This document shows, one piece after another, positions 44,595 to 53,527 of a stretch of DNA of 64,000 nucleotides; position 1 is the stretch's first letter, and each line of letters opens with the position of its first letter. Source of the stretch: Sphaerisporangium rufum (GTDB lineage: Bacteria > Actinomycetota > Actinomycetes > Streptosporangiales > Streptosporangiaceae); assembly GCF_016863395.1 (NCBI RefSeq), contig NZ_BOOU01000067.1, forward strand, positions 1 through 64,000, read 5' to 3'. Made by a program: the position numbers and the translations under genes. The notes beneath the pieces are model-generated. The model saw only the letters and a list, made by a program, of their open reading frames with translations. It had not been told where the DNA came from and ran no database searches.

Positions 44595-45746
44595 ATGGCG
44601 TGTTTCGACCGGCTGCGCGACACCGACCGGCCGTTCCCGTTCGACCTCGTGTTCTGGGCGGTGATGGCCGTCTTGATCGCGTCCTTGGGGCAGATGGTCG
44701 CGACCGGTATCAGGAGCCCGCTCGAATGCGTCGTCTTCGGCACCAATCTCGTGCTGGTCACGGTGCTGTGGATGGTGCTTCCGTGGCACCCCGCACGGGG
44801 CCGCCGCTGGACCGCTCCGGCCTTCCTCGCCGCGACGATCCTGCTGGGGTGGACCGGTTCGTCGTCGGTTCACATGCCGCTGACCCTCATCGCGGTGGCC
44901 AACCTGCCATTCCTGTACCGCATGCGGTACGTGCTGGCCATCGTCTGCTGTCTGGTGGTCCAGATGGTCCTCGCCGAGCCGCTGCTCTTCGGCAAGACGC
45001 TCGCCTCGGGTCTCGTCCAGGGGGGCGCGGCGGCGGTGTTCTCCACGTTCGTGCTCGGCATGGCCCTCGCCACGCTGGAGGCGCGCCGTCGTCGCGAGGA
45101 GGCCCAGGAACTGCTGGAACGGATAAGGGAGCTGGCCGTGGCCGAGGAACGGGCCAGGATGGCCGCGGAGATGCACGACTCGGTCGGTCACCATCTGACC
45201 GTCATCAAGATGGGCCTGGAGAACGCCGAGCGCTTCCGGCAGCGCCGGCCGGAGGACGCCTGGGCGGAGGTCCGGCAGGCCAAGGACCTCACCGCGGCGG
45301 CGTTGACCGACGCGCGGCGCTGGGTGCGCGTGCTGCGCCCGCTGGCGCTGGACAGCCGGATGGGCAGCGCCGCGCTGGAGGGGCTGGCGGCGTCGTTCGA
45401 CGGCACCGGCGTCAGCGTGCGGTTCGAGGTGCGCGGTATGGAGCGGCGCCTGGAGCCCGACATAGAACTGGTCCTGTACCGGGTGCTCCAGGAAGGGCTG
45501 ACGAACGCCCTGCGGCACTCCGGGGCCGAGCGGGTGCGGGGCACGCTCACCTTCGAGGAGGAGGCGGTCGTCCTGGTCGTCAGCGACGACGGCCGGGGAA
45601 CCGGCGGCGGGGCGACCGGCGGCTTCGGGCTGAGCTCGCTGGCGGAGCGCGCCAGAGCGCTCGGCGGCGCGGTGGCCGGTGCCGACCGGCCCGGCGGCGG
45701 TTTCGAGCTGCGCGCCGAACTCCCGCTGGTGAAGGCCGGGTCATGA
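44595..45746 (+). CDS. Two-component sensor histidine kinase (NarL class, HisKA_3)
   Basis: Membrane histidine kinase, 383 residues. About five or six N-terminal transmembrane segments (about 10-165) without a large extracellular sensor domain precede a HisKA_3 dimerisation helix (AAEMHDSVGHHLTVIKMGL, phospho-His in MHDSVG). An HATPase_c domain has DDGRGTGG and GGFGLSSLAERA. Together with the following response regulator (ATGA overlap) it forms a NarL/LiaRS-like system, likely sensing membrane or envelope conditions. ATG at 44595 is chosen because the membrane domain begins there; an upstream in-frame ATG (44529) would add an improbable extension. Confidence 0.9.
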   Translation: MACFDRLRDTDRPFPFDLVFWAVMAVLIASLGQMVATGIRSPLECVVFGTNLVLVTVLWMVLPWHPARGRRWTAPAFLAATILLGWTGSSSVHMPLTLIAVANLPFLYRMRYVLAIVCCLVVQMVLAEPLLFGKTLASGLVQGGAAAVFSTFVLGMALATLEARRRREEAQELLERIRELAVAEERARMAAEMHDSVGHHLTVIKMGLENAERFRQRRPEDAWAEVRQAKDLTAAALTDARRWVRVLRPLALDSRMGSAALEGLAASFDGTGVSVRFEVRGMERRLEPDIELVLYRVLQEGLTNALRHSGAERVRGTLTFEEEAVVLVVSDDGRGTGGGATGGFGLSSLAERARALGGAVAGADRPGGGFELRAELPLVKAGS

Positions 45747-46390
45747 CGCCGGTCCGGGTCGTGCTGGTGGACGACCAGCTGCTGATCCGCCAGGGGTTGC
45801 GCAAGCTGCTGGAGATCGAGGAGGGCATCGAGGTCGTCGGCGAGGCCGCGGACGGCCCGGAGGCACTGCGGGTGGTCGGGGACCGCCGCCCGCACGTGGC
45901 GCTGGTGGACATGCGCATGCCGGGCATGAACGGGGTGGAGCTGGTCGTCCGGATGGCCGCGGAACATCCGCAGGTGGCGGTCATCGTGCTGAGCACGTTC
46001 GACGAGGACGAATACGTGGTCGGCGCGCTGCGCGGCGGTGCCGCCGGCTACCTGCTCAAGGACTGCTCACCGGACGAGCTGGTGGCGGCCGTGCACCGGG
46101 TGCGCCGCGGGGAGACCGTGCTGGGCGGTCCGGCCGCGGCCCGCCTGGTCGCCGGGCTACGGCGCACGTCGCCCGAACGTGCCGAGCCGCCCGGGTGGGA
46201 GCTGCTTTCGGCCCGCGAGCAGGAGGTCGCGCGGATGGTGGCCGCCGGAGCGGTCAACCGGGAGATCGCCGCGCGTCTGTTCATCACCGAGGGCACGGTG
46301 AAGAACCACGTCTCCAGCGTGCTGCGCAAGCTGGGACTGCGCGACCGCGTCCAGCTCACCGTACGGGTGCACTCGGCGCGGTGGCCGTGA
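45743..46390 (+). CDS. NarL/FixJ-family response regulator
   Basis: DNA-binding response regulator, 215 residues. Receiver domain with acidic pair Asp10-Asp11, phospho-acceptor Asp56 (ALVDMRMPG) and the conserved Lys in GYLLKD. A LuxR-type helix-turn-helix (about 150-212) has LSAREQEVARMVAAG and TEGTVKNHVSSVLRKLG. Its ATG overlaps the kinase stop by ATGA, so the pair are partners. Target genes are not evident; the adjacent divergent CPBP protease and the downstream MarR/exporter are possible. Confidence 0.93.
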   Translation: MTPVRVVLVDDQLLIRQGLRKLLEIEEGIEVVGEAADGPEALRVVGDRRPHVALVDMRMPGMNGVELVVRMAAEHPQVAVIVLSTFDEDEYVVGALRGGAAGYLLKDCSPDELVAAVHRVRRGETVLGGPAAARLVAGLRRTSPERAEPPGWELLSAREQEVARMVAAGAVNREIAARLFITEGTVKNHVSSVLRKLGLRDRVQLTVRVHSARWP

Positions 46391-46428
46391 GGGCGAGGTC
46401 CGGTCACCCGGCCCGTACACTCGCGTAT

Positions 46429-46893
46429 GTGAGTGGGTTCGACCGATCACCGGCCGCTACCGGGATGCCGGAGTCGACGCCGCAGATGCTGCACGAACTC
46501 GCGGTCGCGACCGCTCAAGTGGATCTGCGGATTCGCGAGAAGCTCGGCCTGAATTCGACCGACTACCAGGCCATCAAGCATCTGATCGTTGATCGGGATC
46601 CGATCGGGCCGGTGGGTCTGGGCAGGCTGCTGGGCATTTCCTCCGGATCGGCCACCAGCCTGGTCGACCGCCTGCAGCGCGACGGCCACGTGGAGCGCCG
46701 CCCGCATCCCGCCGACCGCCGCCGGCAGACCTTGGCCGTGACGGAGAGGACGGCCGCGGCGATAGCGGCGGAACTGCGGCCGCTCGCCGACGCGCTCGTC
46801 TCGCTGGAGCTGTCCTTCGGACCGGAGGAGCGCCAGGCGATCCGGCGTTTCCTGACCGCCGCGCTGGACCTTCATCGGGGCGGATCCGGTTGA
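46429..46893 (+). CDS. MarR-family transcriptional regulator
   Basis: Winged-helix regulator, 154 residues. Motifs: LGLNSTDYQAIKHLIVDRDP, the recognition region SSGSATSLVDRLQRDGHVERR and the wing PADRRRQTLAVTE. The GTG at 46429 has no ribosome-binding site, but TACACT lies about 10 bases upstream, so the mRNA may be leaderless; ATG at 46465 is a shorter alternative. Its 3' end overlaps the convergent DHA2 exporter gene by 22 bases. MarR proteins often repress a nearby exporter, so control of that gene is plausible. Confidence 0.88.
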   Translation: MSGFDRSPAATGMPESTPQMLHELAVATAQVDLRIREKLGLNSTDYQAIKHLIVDRDPIGPVGLGRLLGISSGSATSLVDRLQRDGHVERRPHPADRRRQTLAVTERTAAAIAAELRPLADALVSLELSFGPEERQAIRRFLTAALDLHRGGSG

Positions 46894-48539
46894 TCACCGG
46901 ACGCCGGTCCGGCGTCATCGGACCGTACGCCGTCGCCCGCGTCGCCGGGCACCGGGCGCCGGCGGAACACCGACGTCGAGATCAGGCCGAGAATGATCAC
47001 GATACCTCCGGCGAGCGCCGCGTCCCGGGTGGCGGCTGAGAACGCCTCCTCGGCGGCACGCCGGACCGGCAGGTCCGGGATGGCGGGAATCACCGTTCCG
47101 GCGGAACCCACGACCGCCTCGCTGATCGGACCGCGCCGGTCCGCCGCCACGCCCGCGTCCGCCAGCCTTTCGTCGAGGTGGAACGACAGCATGGAGAACA
47201 ACAGGGTGCCGAGGATCGCCACGCCCATGGCCGACCCGATCTCCTGCGCCGTGCCCTGGGTTCCGGCGGCCTGCCCGCTGCCGGCCGCCGGGACGTCGGA
47301 CAGGATCAGGCTGGGCAACTGGGCGTCCGCGGTGCCGACGCCGAATCCGTAGAGCGTCAACGCCGGTACGATCGCCCACGCCGACGCGTCCGGCGTCGCC
47401 GACACCGCCAGGACGGCGAATGCCGCGATCTCCGCGACGAGGCCGATGCGAAGCACCGCCGGGACTCCCCATCGTGGAGCCAGCGCCGGGGTCACTCCCG
47501 CCGCCACGAACGCCCCTATGGCGACCGCGGTGATCATCGCACCGGCCCGGAGGGGTGAGTAGCCGAGGACGTTCTGCAGCCACAGGGGTAGCACGAACAG
47601 CAGGCCGAGCTGTCCGAGCGCGACCACCATGACGACGAGGTTGCCCTGCGCGAATGTCTTGATCTTGAACAGGCTCACGTCCAGGACGACCGACCGGCGC
47701 AGGCGCCGGCGGCGCCGTTGCCACCGGGCGAAGCACAGCAGCGCGCCCAGGGACAGCCCGAAGGCCATCGGCACCGGCGAGAGACCGCTGCCGAGCACAC
47801 CGTCGCCGCCGAGCGCGGTGAACCATCCCTCGCCGCGGCCCTCGATCAGCCCGAACACCAGCGCGGCGACGGCCAGTGCGGACAGTCCCACGCCGAGGAC
47901 GTCGACACCCCGGGGGCCTTCCGCGTCACGCGATTCGCCCACCCACCGCACGATTCCCGCCGTGACGATCGCGCCGAGGAAGACGTTGATCCAGAATGCC
48001 CAGTGCCAGGAGAAGTGGCCGACGAGCCAGCCGCCGAGCAGCGGGCCGAGTGCCGCCACCGCACCGATGGTCGAACCCCAGACGGCGAACGCGGTGGCCC
48101 GCTCCCGGCCGCGGAACGTCGCGTTGATGATGGACAGCGTCGTCGGCAGGATGGCGGCGCCGCCGATGCCCTGGATCACCCGGGCGCCGACCAGCATCGC
48201 TCCGCCGGCCGCCACGGCCGCCACCACGCTGCCCACGACGAACACCAGGATGCCGGCGAGCAGCAACCGGCGCCGGCCGAACAGATCCGCCAGCCGGCCG
48301 GAGCTGAGCAGCAGGGCGGCCAGCGTCAGCGTGTAAGCCTCCTGGATCCACTGGGTCGTTGTCGACCCCACCCGCAGATCGCTCACGATGGCCGGAACGG
48401 CGATGTTGATGATCGTGACGTCCACGATGACCATGGCGACGGCCAGGCTGATGAAGACCAGCCCCCACCAGCGCCTCCGGTCCTTGTCAGCCTTCTTCGG
48501 TCCTGCCCGGGTATCGGATGACGTCGCGACCTCGCGCAT
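46872..48539 (-). CDS. DHA2-family MFS drug exporter (14 TM)
   Basis: Proton-coupled multidrug exporter, 555 residues and about 14 transmembrane segments (EmrB/QacA type). Motif A appears as GRLADLFGRRRLLL, and motif C-like GALGPLLGGWL as LGPLLGGWLVG. The ATG at 48539 has GAGGAGC upstream. The promoter region carries a GTTATCGAGTTAC element close to the start, a possible site for the MarR protein encoded convergently at its 3' end. Substrate is unknown; such exporters often confer resistance to dyes or antibiotics. Confidence 0.9.
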   Translation of the reverse strand: MREVATSSDTRAGPKKADKDRRRWWGLVFISLAVAMVIVDVTIINIAVPAIVSDLRVGSTTTQWIQEAYTLTLAALLLSSGRLADLFGRRRLLLAGILVFVVGSVVAAVAAGGAMLVGARVIQGIGGAAILPTTLSIINATFRGRERATAFAVWGSTIGAVAALGPLLGGWLVGHFSWHWAFWINVFLGAIVTAGIVRWVGESRDAEGPRGVDVLGVGLSALAVAALVFGLIEGRGEGWFTALGGDGVLGSGLSPVPMAFGLSLGALLCFARWQRRRRRLRRSVVLDVSLFKIKTFAQGNLVVMVVALGQLGLLFVLPLWLQNVLGYSPLRAGAMITAVAIGAFVAAGVTPALAPRWGVPAVLRIGLVAEIAAFAVLAVSATPDASAWAIVPALTLYGFGVGTADAQLPSLILSDVPAAGSGQAAGTQGTAQEIGSAMGVAILGTLLFSMLSFHLDERLADAGVAADRRGPISEAVVGSAGTVIPAIPDLPVRRAAEEAFSAATRDAALAGGIVIILGLISTSVFRRRPVPGDAGDGVRSDDAGPASGDQPDPPR

Positions 48540-48685
48540 TAAAGCTCCTCTATAGGGTAACTCGATAACAGAGCGAATCTAGGCCCATAACGTCCGTACC
48601 GCAAGGCCCGCGTGATCGGGCCGGCGGCTCCCGGATAGGAGCGCCGGACGACCCGGAACGCCCGCCCTGCACTGGAGGAGTCGAG

Positions 48686-49447
48686 ATGATCAGGGAAACC
48701 AGACCAGATCTCACCGTGGCCGACCGCCGGCGTATCGCGGCGGTGCTGGTGGCCGGGGCCGCCCAGGCTCTGCTCCCCCTGGCCGGGCCGCTGCTCGGCC
48801 TGCGTCCGGAACCAGAGGTGGCCGGACGCCACCCCACCGTGATCACCCCGCCCGGCCCCGCCTTCGCGGTGTGGGGTCCCATCTACGCCGCCTGCGGGGC
48901 CGCCGGCGTCGTCCAGGCACTACCGGGACAGCGATCCAGCGAGTTGCACCGCCGGACCGGCTGGCCGCTCGCCGGCTCGTACGCCAGTAACGCACTGTGG
49001 GCTTTGATCGTCCAGTCGGGCCGGTGGACGCCCACCCCGCTGGTGCTCGCGACCGGCGTCGGATTCTCCGCCGTCGCGCACCGGCGGCTTCAGTCGTTCG
49101 ACCCGGCCGGGGCCCAGCGCCTCGTCCCGGTCGGCACCGGCCTGCTCCTCGGCTGGACCGGCGTGGCCGCGATCGTCAACGCCGTCAGCGTGGCGACCAG
49201 AGTGCCTCCGCGCTCCCGGCCGGCGGTGATCACCGCGGTGTCCGCGCTGCTGGCCGGGGCGGGCGGGCTGGCAGGTGTCGTCCGCACCAGCCGGCAGGGC
49301 GCGCTCCCGGTCGCCGCGACGGCCGGCTGGGCGCTGGGCACCGTCGCCGCGACCTCGCCGTCCCGTCCCGCCCGAGCGGCGGCCGGCGCGGGGCTGCTGG
49401 CGGTGATCGGTGCCCTCGCCGCCAACCTGCGGAAGCGCCGCCGGTGA
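48686..49447 (+). CDS. TspO/MBR-like tryptophan-rich membrane protein
   Basis: A 253-residue protein with about six hydrophobic segments. PPGPAFAVWGPIYAACG and SNALWALIVQSGRW resemble the conserved WxP/FAVWxxIY and ALW elements of TspO-like tryptophan-rich sensory proteins, though it is longer and more divergent. TspO proteins bind porphyrins and cholesterol-like ligands; whether this one does is unknown. GGAGGAG precedes the ATG. It diverges from the exporter across about 146 bases. Confidence 0.68.
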   Translation: MIRETRPDLTVADRRRIAAVLVAGAAQALLPLAGPLLGLRPEPEVAGRHPTVITPPGPAFAVWGPIYAACGAAGVVQALPGQRSSELHRRTGWPLAGSYASNALWALIVQSGRWTPTPLVLATGVGFSAVAHRRLQSFDPAGAQRLVPVGTGLLLGWTGVAAIVNAVSVATRVPPRSRPAVITAVSALLAGAGGLAGVVRTSRQGALPVAATAGWALGTVAATSPSRPARAAAGAGLLAVIGALAANLRKRRR

Positions 49448-49483
49448 CGCTCCCCGCGTCCGAGCCCGGCCGGGCCCCGCGGG

Positions 49484-50440
49484 TCACAGGTCGAGGACGA
49501 GGCGGGGGGAGCGGGAGCGGGAGACGCAGATGAACATGATGTCGCCGGCCGCGCGTTCCTCCTCGGTGAGCAGGCTGTCACGGTGGTCGGGGACGCCGTC
49601 CAGCACCACGGTCTCGCAGGTGCCGCAGGTGCCCTCCCGGCAGGAGGAGAGCACCGCGACCCCGGCCTCCTCGACGACGTCCAGGATGGGACGGTCGGCC
49701 GGGACGGTGAGCGTCACGCCGGTCTGCGCCAGCTCCACCTCGAACGCCGCCGCCGACCGGCTCTCGTCCGGGGCGGCGGGCACGAACCGTTCGACCCGCA
49801 GGGCTCCGGCCGGCCAGGAGGCGCACCGGTCCTCGACGGCCGCGAGCAGCGGCTCGGGCCCGCAGCAGTAGACGAGCGTGCCCGCGGCTGGGACGCCGAG
49901 CAGAGCCGCCAGGTCGAGCAGGCCGGTGGCGTCCTGCGGGAACAGCTCGACCCGGCCTGGGTGCTCGGCGGCGAGCCGCTCGGCGAACGCCATCGAGGCC
50001 CGGGTCCGCCCGCCGTACACCAGCCGCCAGTCCGCGCCGCGCCGGGCCGCCTCGGCGACCATCGGCAGCAGCGGGGTGATCCCGATGCCGCCGGCGATGA
50101 ACAGGTAGCGGGCGGCGTCGTCCAGCACGAAGCGGTTGCGCGGTCCGCGCACCCGGACCGTGTCGCCCTCGGCGAGCCGGTCGTGCACGTACGCCGAGCC
50201 GCCCCGCCCGGCGGGCTCCCGGAGCACCGCGACCTGGTAGGCGGCGAGGTCGCCGGGATCGCCGCACAGCGAGTACTGCCGGACCAGGTCCGGGGCGAGC
50301 AGCAGGTCGACGTGCGCGCCGGGGGTCCAGGGCGGCAGCGGTCCACCGTCCGGCCGGACCAGGCGCAGCAGGACCACGCCGTCGGCGACCCGCGTCCGGC
50401 CGGCCACCTTCAGGTCGAGCTCCGGTTCGGTGCGGGACAT
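49484..50440 (-). CDS. VanB/phthalate-dioxygenase-type reductase
   Basis: Flavin/2Fe-2S electron-transfer reductase, 318 residues. The N-terminal FMN/FAD domain has RQYSLCGDP, the NAD(P)H domain GGIGITPLLPM and CCGPEPLL, and the C-terminal plant-type ferredoxin domain carries the Cys cluster in SSCREGTCGTC and FICVSR. This order (FMN-NAD-Fe2S) is that of VanB/PDR reductases, which feed electrons to a Rieske oxygenase. The Rieske oxygenase here is upstream on the same strand. ATG at 50440 follows AGGAAGGA. A 250-base gap with tandem repeats separates it from the small Cys protein gene. Confidence 0.93.
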   Translation of the reverse strand: MSRTEPELDLKVAGRTRVADGVVLLRLVRPDGGPLPPWTPGAHVDLLLAPDLVRQYSLCGDPGDLAAYQVAVLREPAGRGGSAYVHDRLAEGDTVRVRGPRNRFVLDDAARYLFIAGGIGITPLLPMVAEAARRGADWRLVYGGRTRASMAFAERLAAEHPGRVELFPQDATGLLDLAALLGVPAAGTLVYCCGPEPLLAAVEDRCASWPAGALRVERFVPAAPDESRSAAAFEVELAQTGVTLTVPADRPILDVVEEAGVAVLSSCREGTCGTCETVVLDGVPDHRDSLLTEEERAAGDIMFICVSRSRSPRLVLDL

Positions 50441-50470
50441 CGCGGTGGTGGTCCTTCCTGGTCGGCGGGC

Positions 50471-50648
50471 GCGTCCGGTGGGGTCGCGGTCAGGCCGGGC
50501 TCGGGCCGAGGCCACATCCGCGGTCCGGTGGTGTCGCGGGTGGGTGCGGCAGGACTCAGGCCGCCATCCGGTGGGGCAGCGGGCGGGCGGGTCAAGGCTC
50601 AGGCCGCGGTCGGGCGGGGCCGCGGGCGGGACGTGCCGGGTTCAGGCG
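50471..50648. repeat. Four imperfect 43-bp tandem repeats
   Basis: GC-rich units start near 50471, 50520, 50563 and 50606; each begins with a G/C-T-CCGGTGGGG-like core and ends CTCAGGC or TTCAGGC, with spacings of about 49, 43 and 43 bases. They fill the gap between the reductase and the small-protein gene (50441-50691). No gene or terminator is evident here. Their role is unknown. Confidence 0.6.
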
Positions 50649-50691
50649 GGCGCGGCGTCCCGGTGACGTCGCCGGCCGGCCCGGTCCGGGG

Positions 50692-50913
50692 TCAGGCGAG
50701 CGCGCCGGCCGGGACCGGGGCGTCGTGCGGCGCGGCGGGGAGAGGGCGGTGGCCCTCCGGGTGGCCGAGCAGCCAGTCCCACAGGACCACCGGGTCCTCG
50801 AACTCCCGCGCCGCCCCGCAGAAGCAGCGGGCGTGCAGCCGGTCGGTGCCCGGCACCCACTCGATGCGGTAGACGGTGCGGCCGGGCCGGGCGCCGGGGT
50901 CCCCGGCGGTCAT
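50692..50913 (-). CDS. Small conserved Cys-motif protein of the oxygenase operon
   Basis: A 73-residue protein overlapping the Rieske gene (ATGA). Centre: RIEWVPGTDRLHARCFCG, then DPVVLWDWLLGHPEGH. The CFCG pair and two His residues could bind a metal or cofactor, but I do not recognise a family. Coupled translation with the Rieske oxygenase argues that it is a real gene and helps that enzyme, perhaps as an electron-transfer or assembly partner (inference). Confidence 0.6.
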   Translation of the reverse strand: MTAGDPGARPGRTVYRIEWVPGTDRLHARCFCGAAREFEDPVVLWDWLLGHPEGHRPLPAAPHDAPVPAGALA

Positions 50914-51971
50914 CGGGCGGCGGTCCGCGGCTCGGCCGCGCCGGCCATCCGGGCGAGCAACCTCCGGGCGGCCAGCCCGCCGGTGTCGATGTTCACCGAC
51001 AGCTCCTGGTAGCGGTCCGGTTCGGCGGCGATGACCTGCTCCAGGGTGTTGAGCGCGGCCACGTCCTGCAGCACGACGGTGCGGTTGCTCTCGCTCAGGA
51101 AGGTGGAGACCTTCTCGTCGTCCAGCGCGAAGTCCCGGGCGACGGCCCAGAAGTCGTAGGTGGTGTTCGCCGTGGACGGGGTGATGGCGTAGACGACCTC
51201 GACGTGGAAGGCGTCGGGGTCGGTGCCGTCCGCCGCGGGCGGGCGCGACCCGACCGGGGCGACCCGGCTGTGCAGCAGGTACAGGCACGGCGGGTGGTAC
51301 TCGATGTCCTGCCAGCGGGTGATCCGGCCCTTGATCCCGGTCGACTCGGCGTAGAACGGCGGGCAGGCCGCGTCGGCCATGTGCCGGCTGACGTAGACCA
51401 CGCCCGCCTCGTCGTCGACCTCGGTGGTGATCGGGGTCTCGGCGACCTCGGGGGTGCCGATGTACCCGCCGTGCAGGTAGGTCTCGTGCGACAGGTCCAG
51501 CAGGTTGTCCACCAGCAGGCCGTACCGCGCGTTCAGCGGCTCCATGCCGCACACCGTGGTGTACCCGGGGGCGACCAGCCAGGGCGCGCGCGGCGGCATG
51601 GTGTCACCCGGTTCGCGGTCGCCGATCCATACCCACACGAACGAGTCCTGCTCCACCACCGGGTAGGTGCGCAGCCGGGCGGTGCGCGGGATGCGCTGCT
51701 GGGCGGGCACCGCGACGCAGACGCCGTCCGGGCCGTAGGTGAAGCCGTGGTAGCCGCACACCACCCGGTCGCCGACCAGGTGGCTGGGCTGCTCCGACAG
51801 CGGGAACCGGCGGTGCACGCAGCGGTCGGCCATCGCGACGGCCCGGCCGTCCTCGGTGCGGTAGAGCAGGATGGGTTCGCCGAGGACGGTGCGGCCGAGC
51901 TGCCGCCGGCCCACCTCGTGGCCGTAGGCGGCGACGTACCACTGGTCGCGGGCGAAATCTGTGACGATCAC
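50910..51971 (-). CDS. Rieske non-heme iron oxygenase (VanA-like)
   Basis: Oxygenase component of an aromatic ring-hydroxylating or O-demethylating system, 353 residues. The Rieske cluster is bound by CVH (Cys51, His53) and CGYH (Cys72, His75). The catalytic domain carries DNLLDLSHETYLHGG, with His162 and His167 as iron ligands and a bridging Asp before them. Length and lack of a small subunit gene fit the VanA/phthalate type, which pairs with a VanB-type reductase; that reductase is the next sizeable gene (49484-50440). Start is GTG at 51971 with GAGGAGCGACC before it, overlapping the ligase stop. Substrate is probably an aromatic acid or ether. Confidence 0.93.
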   Translation of the reverse strand: MIVTDFARDQWYVAAYGHEVGRRQLGRTVLGEPILLYRTEDGRAVAMADRCVHRRFPLSEQPSHLVGDRVVCGYHGFTYGPDGVCVAVPAQQRIPRTARLRTYPVVEQDSFVWVWIGDREPGDTMPPRAPWLVAPGYTTVCGMEPLNARYGLLVDNLLDLSHETYLHGGYIGTPEVAETPITTEVDDEAGVVYVSRHMADAACPPFYAESTGIKGRITRWQDIEYHPPCLYLLHSRVAPVGSRPPAADGTDPDAFHVEVVYAITPSTANTTYDFWAVARDFALDDEKVSTFLSESNRTVVLQDVAALNTLEQVIAAEPDRYQELSVNIDTGGLAARRLLARMAGAAEPRTAAR

Positions 51972-53512
51972 GGTCGCTCCTCGGGATCGGCGGGCATGGG
52001 CATGGCGCGCAGGTCGGGCTTGCAGATCTTGCCGGACCCGGTTCTCGGCAGCGCGCCGACGATGTCGAAGTAGACCGGGATCTTGTACCTGGCCAGCCGG
52101 GGCAGCAGGAAGTCCTGCAGTTCGCCGGGGGTGAGTGCGGCGCCGGCGCCGGGGACGACGAACGCCCGGCCGACCTCGCCCCACCGCTCGTCCGGGACGC
52201 CGACCACCGCGGCCTCGGCGACGGCTGGATGCTCGAACAGGACGCTCTCCACCTCCGCCGGGTAGACGTTCTCCCCGCCGGAGATGTACATGTCCTTCAC
52301 CCGGTCGACGATGTACAGGTGCCCCTCGTCGTCGACGGTGGCGAGGTCGCCGGAGTGGAACCAGCCGCCTTCGGTGAGCGCGGCGGCGGTCGCCTCGGGG
52401 TTCCGCCAGTAGCCGGGGGTGACGTTGGGCCCCTGGATGAGCACCTCGCCCGGCTCGCCGGGGGCGACCGGGGTGAGGTCGGGGCGGACGACCCGGACAT
52501 TGGCGAAGAACACCGGCACCCCGGCGGAGCCGACCTTGCGCACGCTCTCGCCCGCTTCCAGGAAGGTCGCCCCCGGCGCGGTCTCGGTCAGCCCGTACCC
52601 CTGGCAGAAGGTCAGGCCGCGCTCCTGGTAGGTGCGGATCAGCGCGACCGGGATGGCCGCGCCGCCGGACATCAGGGTGCGCAGCGAGGACAGGTCCGCC
52701 CGGGGCCACCGCGGCGAGCGGGCGAACGCGGCGAACATCGCGGTGACCCCGAACATCCAGGTCACGCCGTGCTTCTCGATGAGGTCGTAGCAGAGGTCGA
52801 CGTCCCAGGACGGCATGATCACCGAGGTGCCGCCCTTGAGGAAGGTCGGCAGCAGGGTCTGGTTCAGCGCGGCCACGTGGAACAGCGGCGCGCTGATCAG
52901 CGTCACCTCGGTGCTCGTCACGTCCACCCCGACCAGCAGGTTGACGCAGTTCCACACCAGGTTGGCGTGGCTGAGCATGGCGCCCTTGGGACGTCCGGTG
53001 GTGCCGGAGGTGTAGAGGATGAGGGCGATGTCGTCCAGTGCCACCGGCGTGTCGATGGGCGTGGGGTCGCCCCCGGCCAGCCAGGTCTCGTAGTGGAGTT
53101 CCCCGGCCGCGGGCGACTCCAGCGCAACGAGCGTGCGCGGGCCGGGCCGGCCGGCCGTCGCCGCCGCGCACCGCTCGGCGCACTCGGGGGCGTAGACCAG
53201 GACCGACGCGCCGGAGTCGTCCAGCATGTACGCGATCTCGGGGGCGGCCAGCCGGAAGTTCAGCGGGACGAAGATCGCGCCGAGCACGTGCGCGGCGAAC
53301 ATCGTCTCGGTGAAGGCGACGTGGTTGGGGCCGAGGTAGGCGACCCGGTCCCCGGGCCGCACCCCCGCCTCGCGCAGCCGGGAGGCCAGCCGCGCCGTCC
53401 GCTCGTGGACGGCCGCGTAGCTGAGCGGGCCGTCCGCCGAGACGAAGGCGGTGCGGTGCGGGCTCATCCGGGCCCGCCGGGCGGGCCAGCCTCCCAGTCC
53501 GGCGTTGCGCAT
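51968..53512 (-). CDS. Acyl/aryl-CoA ligase (AMP-forming)
   Basis: Complete ANL ligase, 514 residues. P-loop LYTSGTTGRPKGAML (A3), then YGLTETAPGA (A5), SGDLA, DRVKDMYISGGENVYPAE (A8 hinge) and the C-terminal Lys in RTGSGKICK. These match fatty-acyl or cinnamoyl-CoA ligases. It would make the CoA thioester of the acid imported by the adjacent MHS carrier. It sits between the transporter (stop at 53528) and the Rieske gene, which it overlaps, so one transcript is likely. Confidence 0.93.
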   Translation of the reverse strand: MRNAGLGGWPARRARMSPHRTAFVSADGPLSYAAVHERTARLASRLREAGVRPGDRVAYLGPNHVAFTETMFAAHVLGAIFVPLNFRLAAPEIAYMLDDSGASVLVYAPECAERCAAATAGRPGPRTLVALESPAAGELHYETWLAGGDPTPIDTPVALDDIALILYTSGTTGRPKGAMLSHANLVWNCVNLLVGVDVTSTEVTLISAPLFHVAALNQTLLPTFLKGGTSVIMPSWDVDLCYDLIEKHGVTWMFGVTAMFAAFARSPRWPRADLSSLRTLMSGGAAIPVALIRTYQERGLTFCQGYGLTETAPGATFLEAGESVRKVGSAGVPVFFANVRVVRPDLTPVAPGEPGEVLIQGPNVTPGYWRNPEATAAALTEGGWFHSGDLATVDDEGHLYIVDRVKDMYISGGENVYPAEVESVLFEHPAVAEAAVVGVPDERWGEVGRAFVVPGAGAALTPGELQDFLLPRLARYKIPVYFDIVGALPRTGSGKICKPDLRAMPMPADPEERP

Positions 53513-53527
53513 CGGTGCCGACCCCGG

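Noticed and set aside
50471-50648. A CRISPR array
   Set aside because: Units are imperfect, about 43 bases with no unique spacers between repeats, and no cas gene is present.
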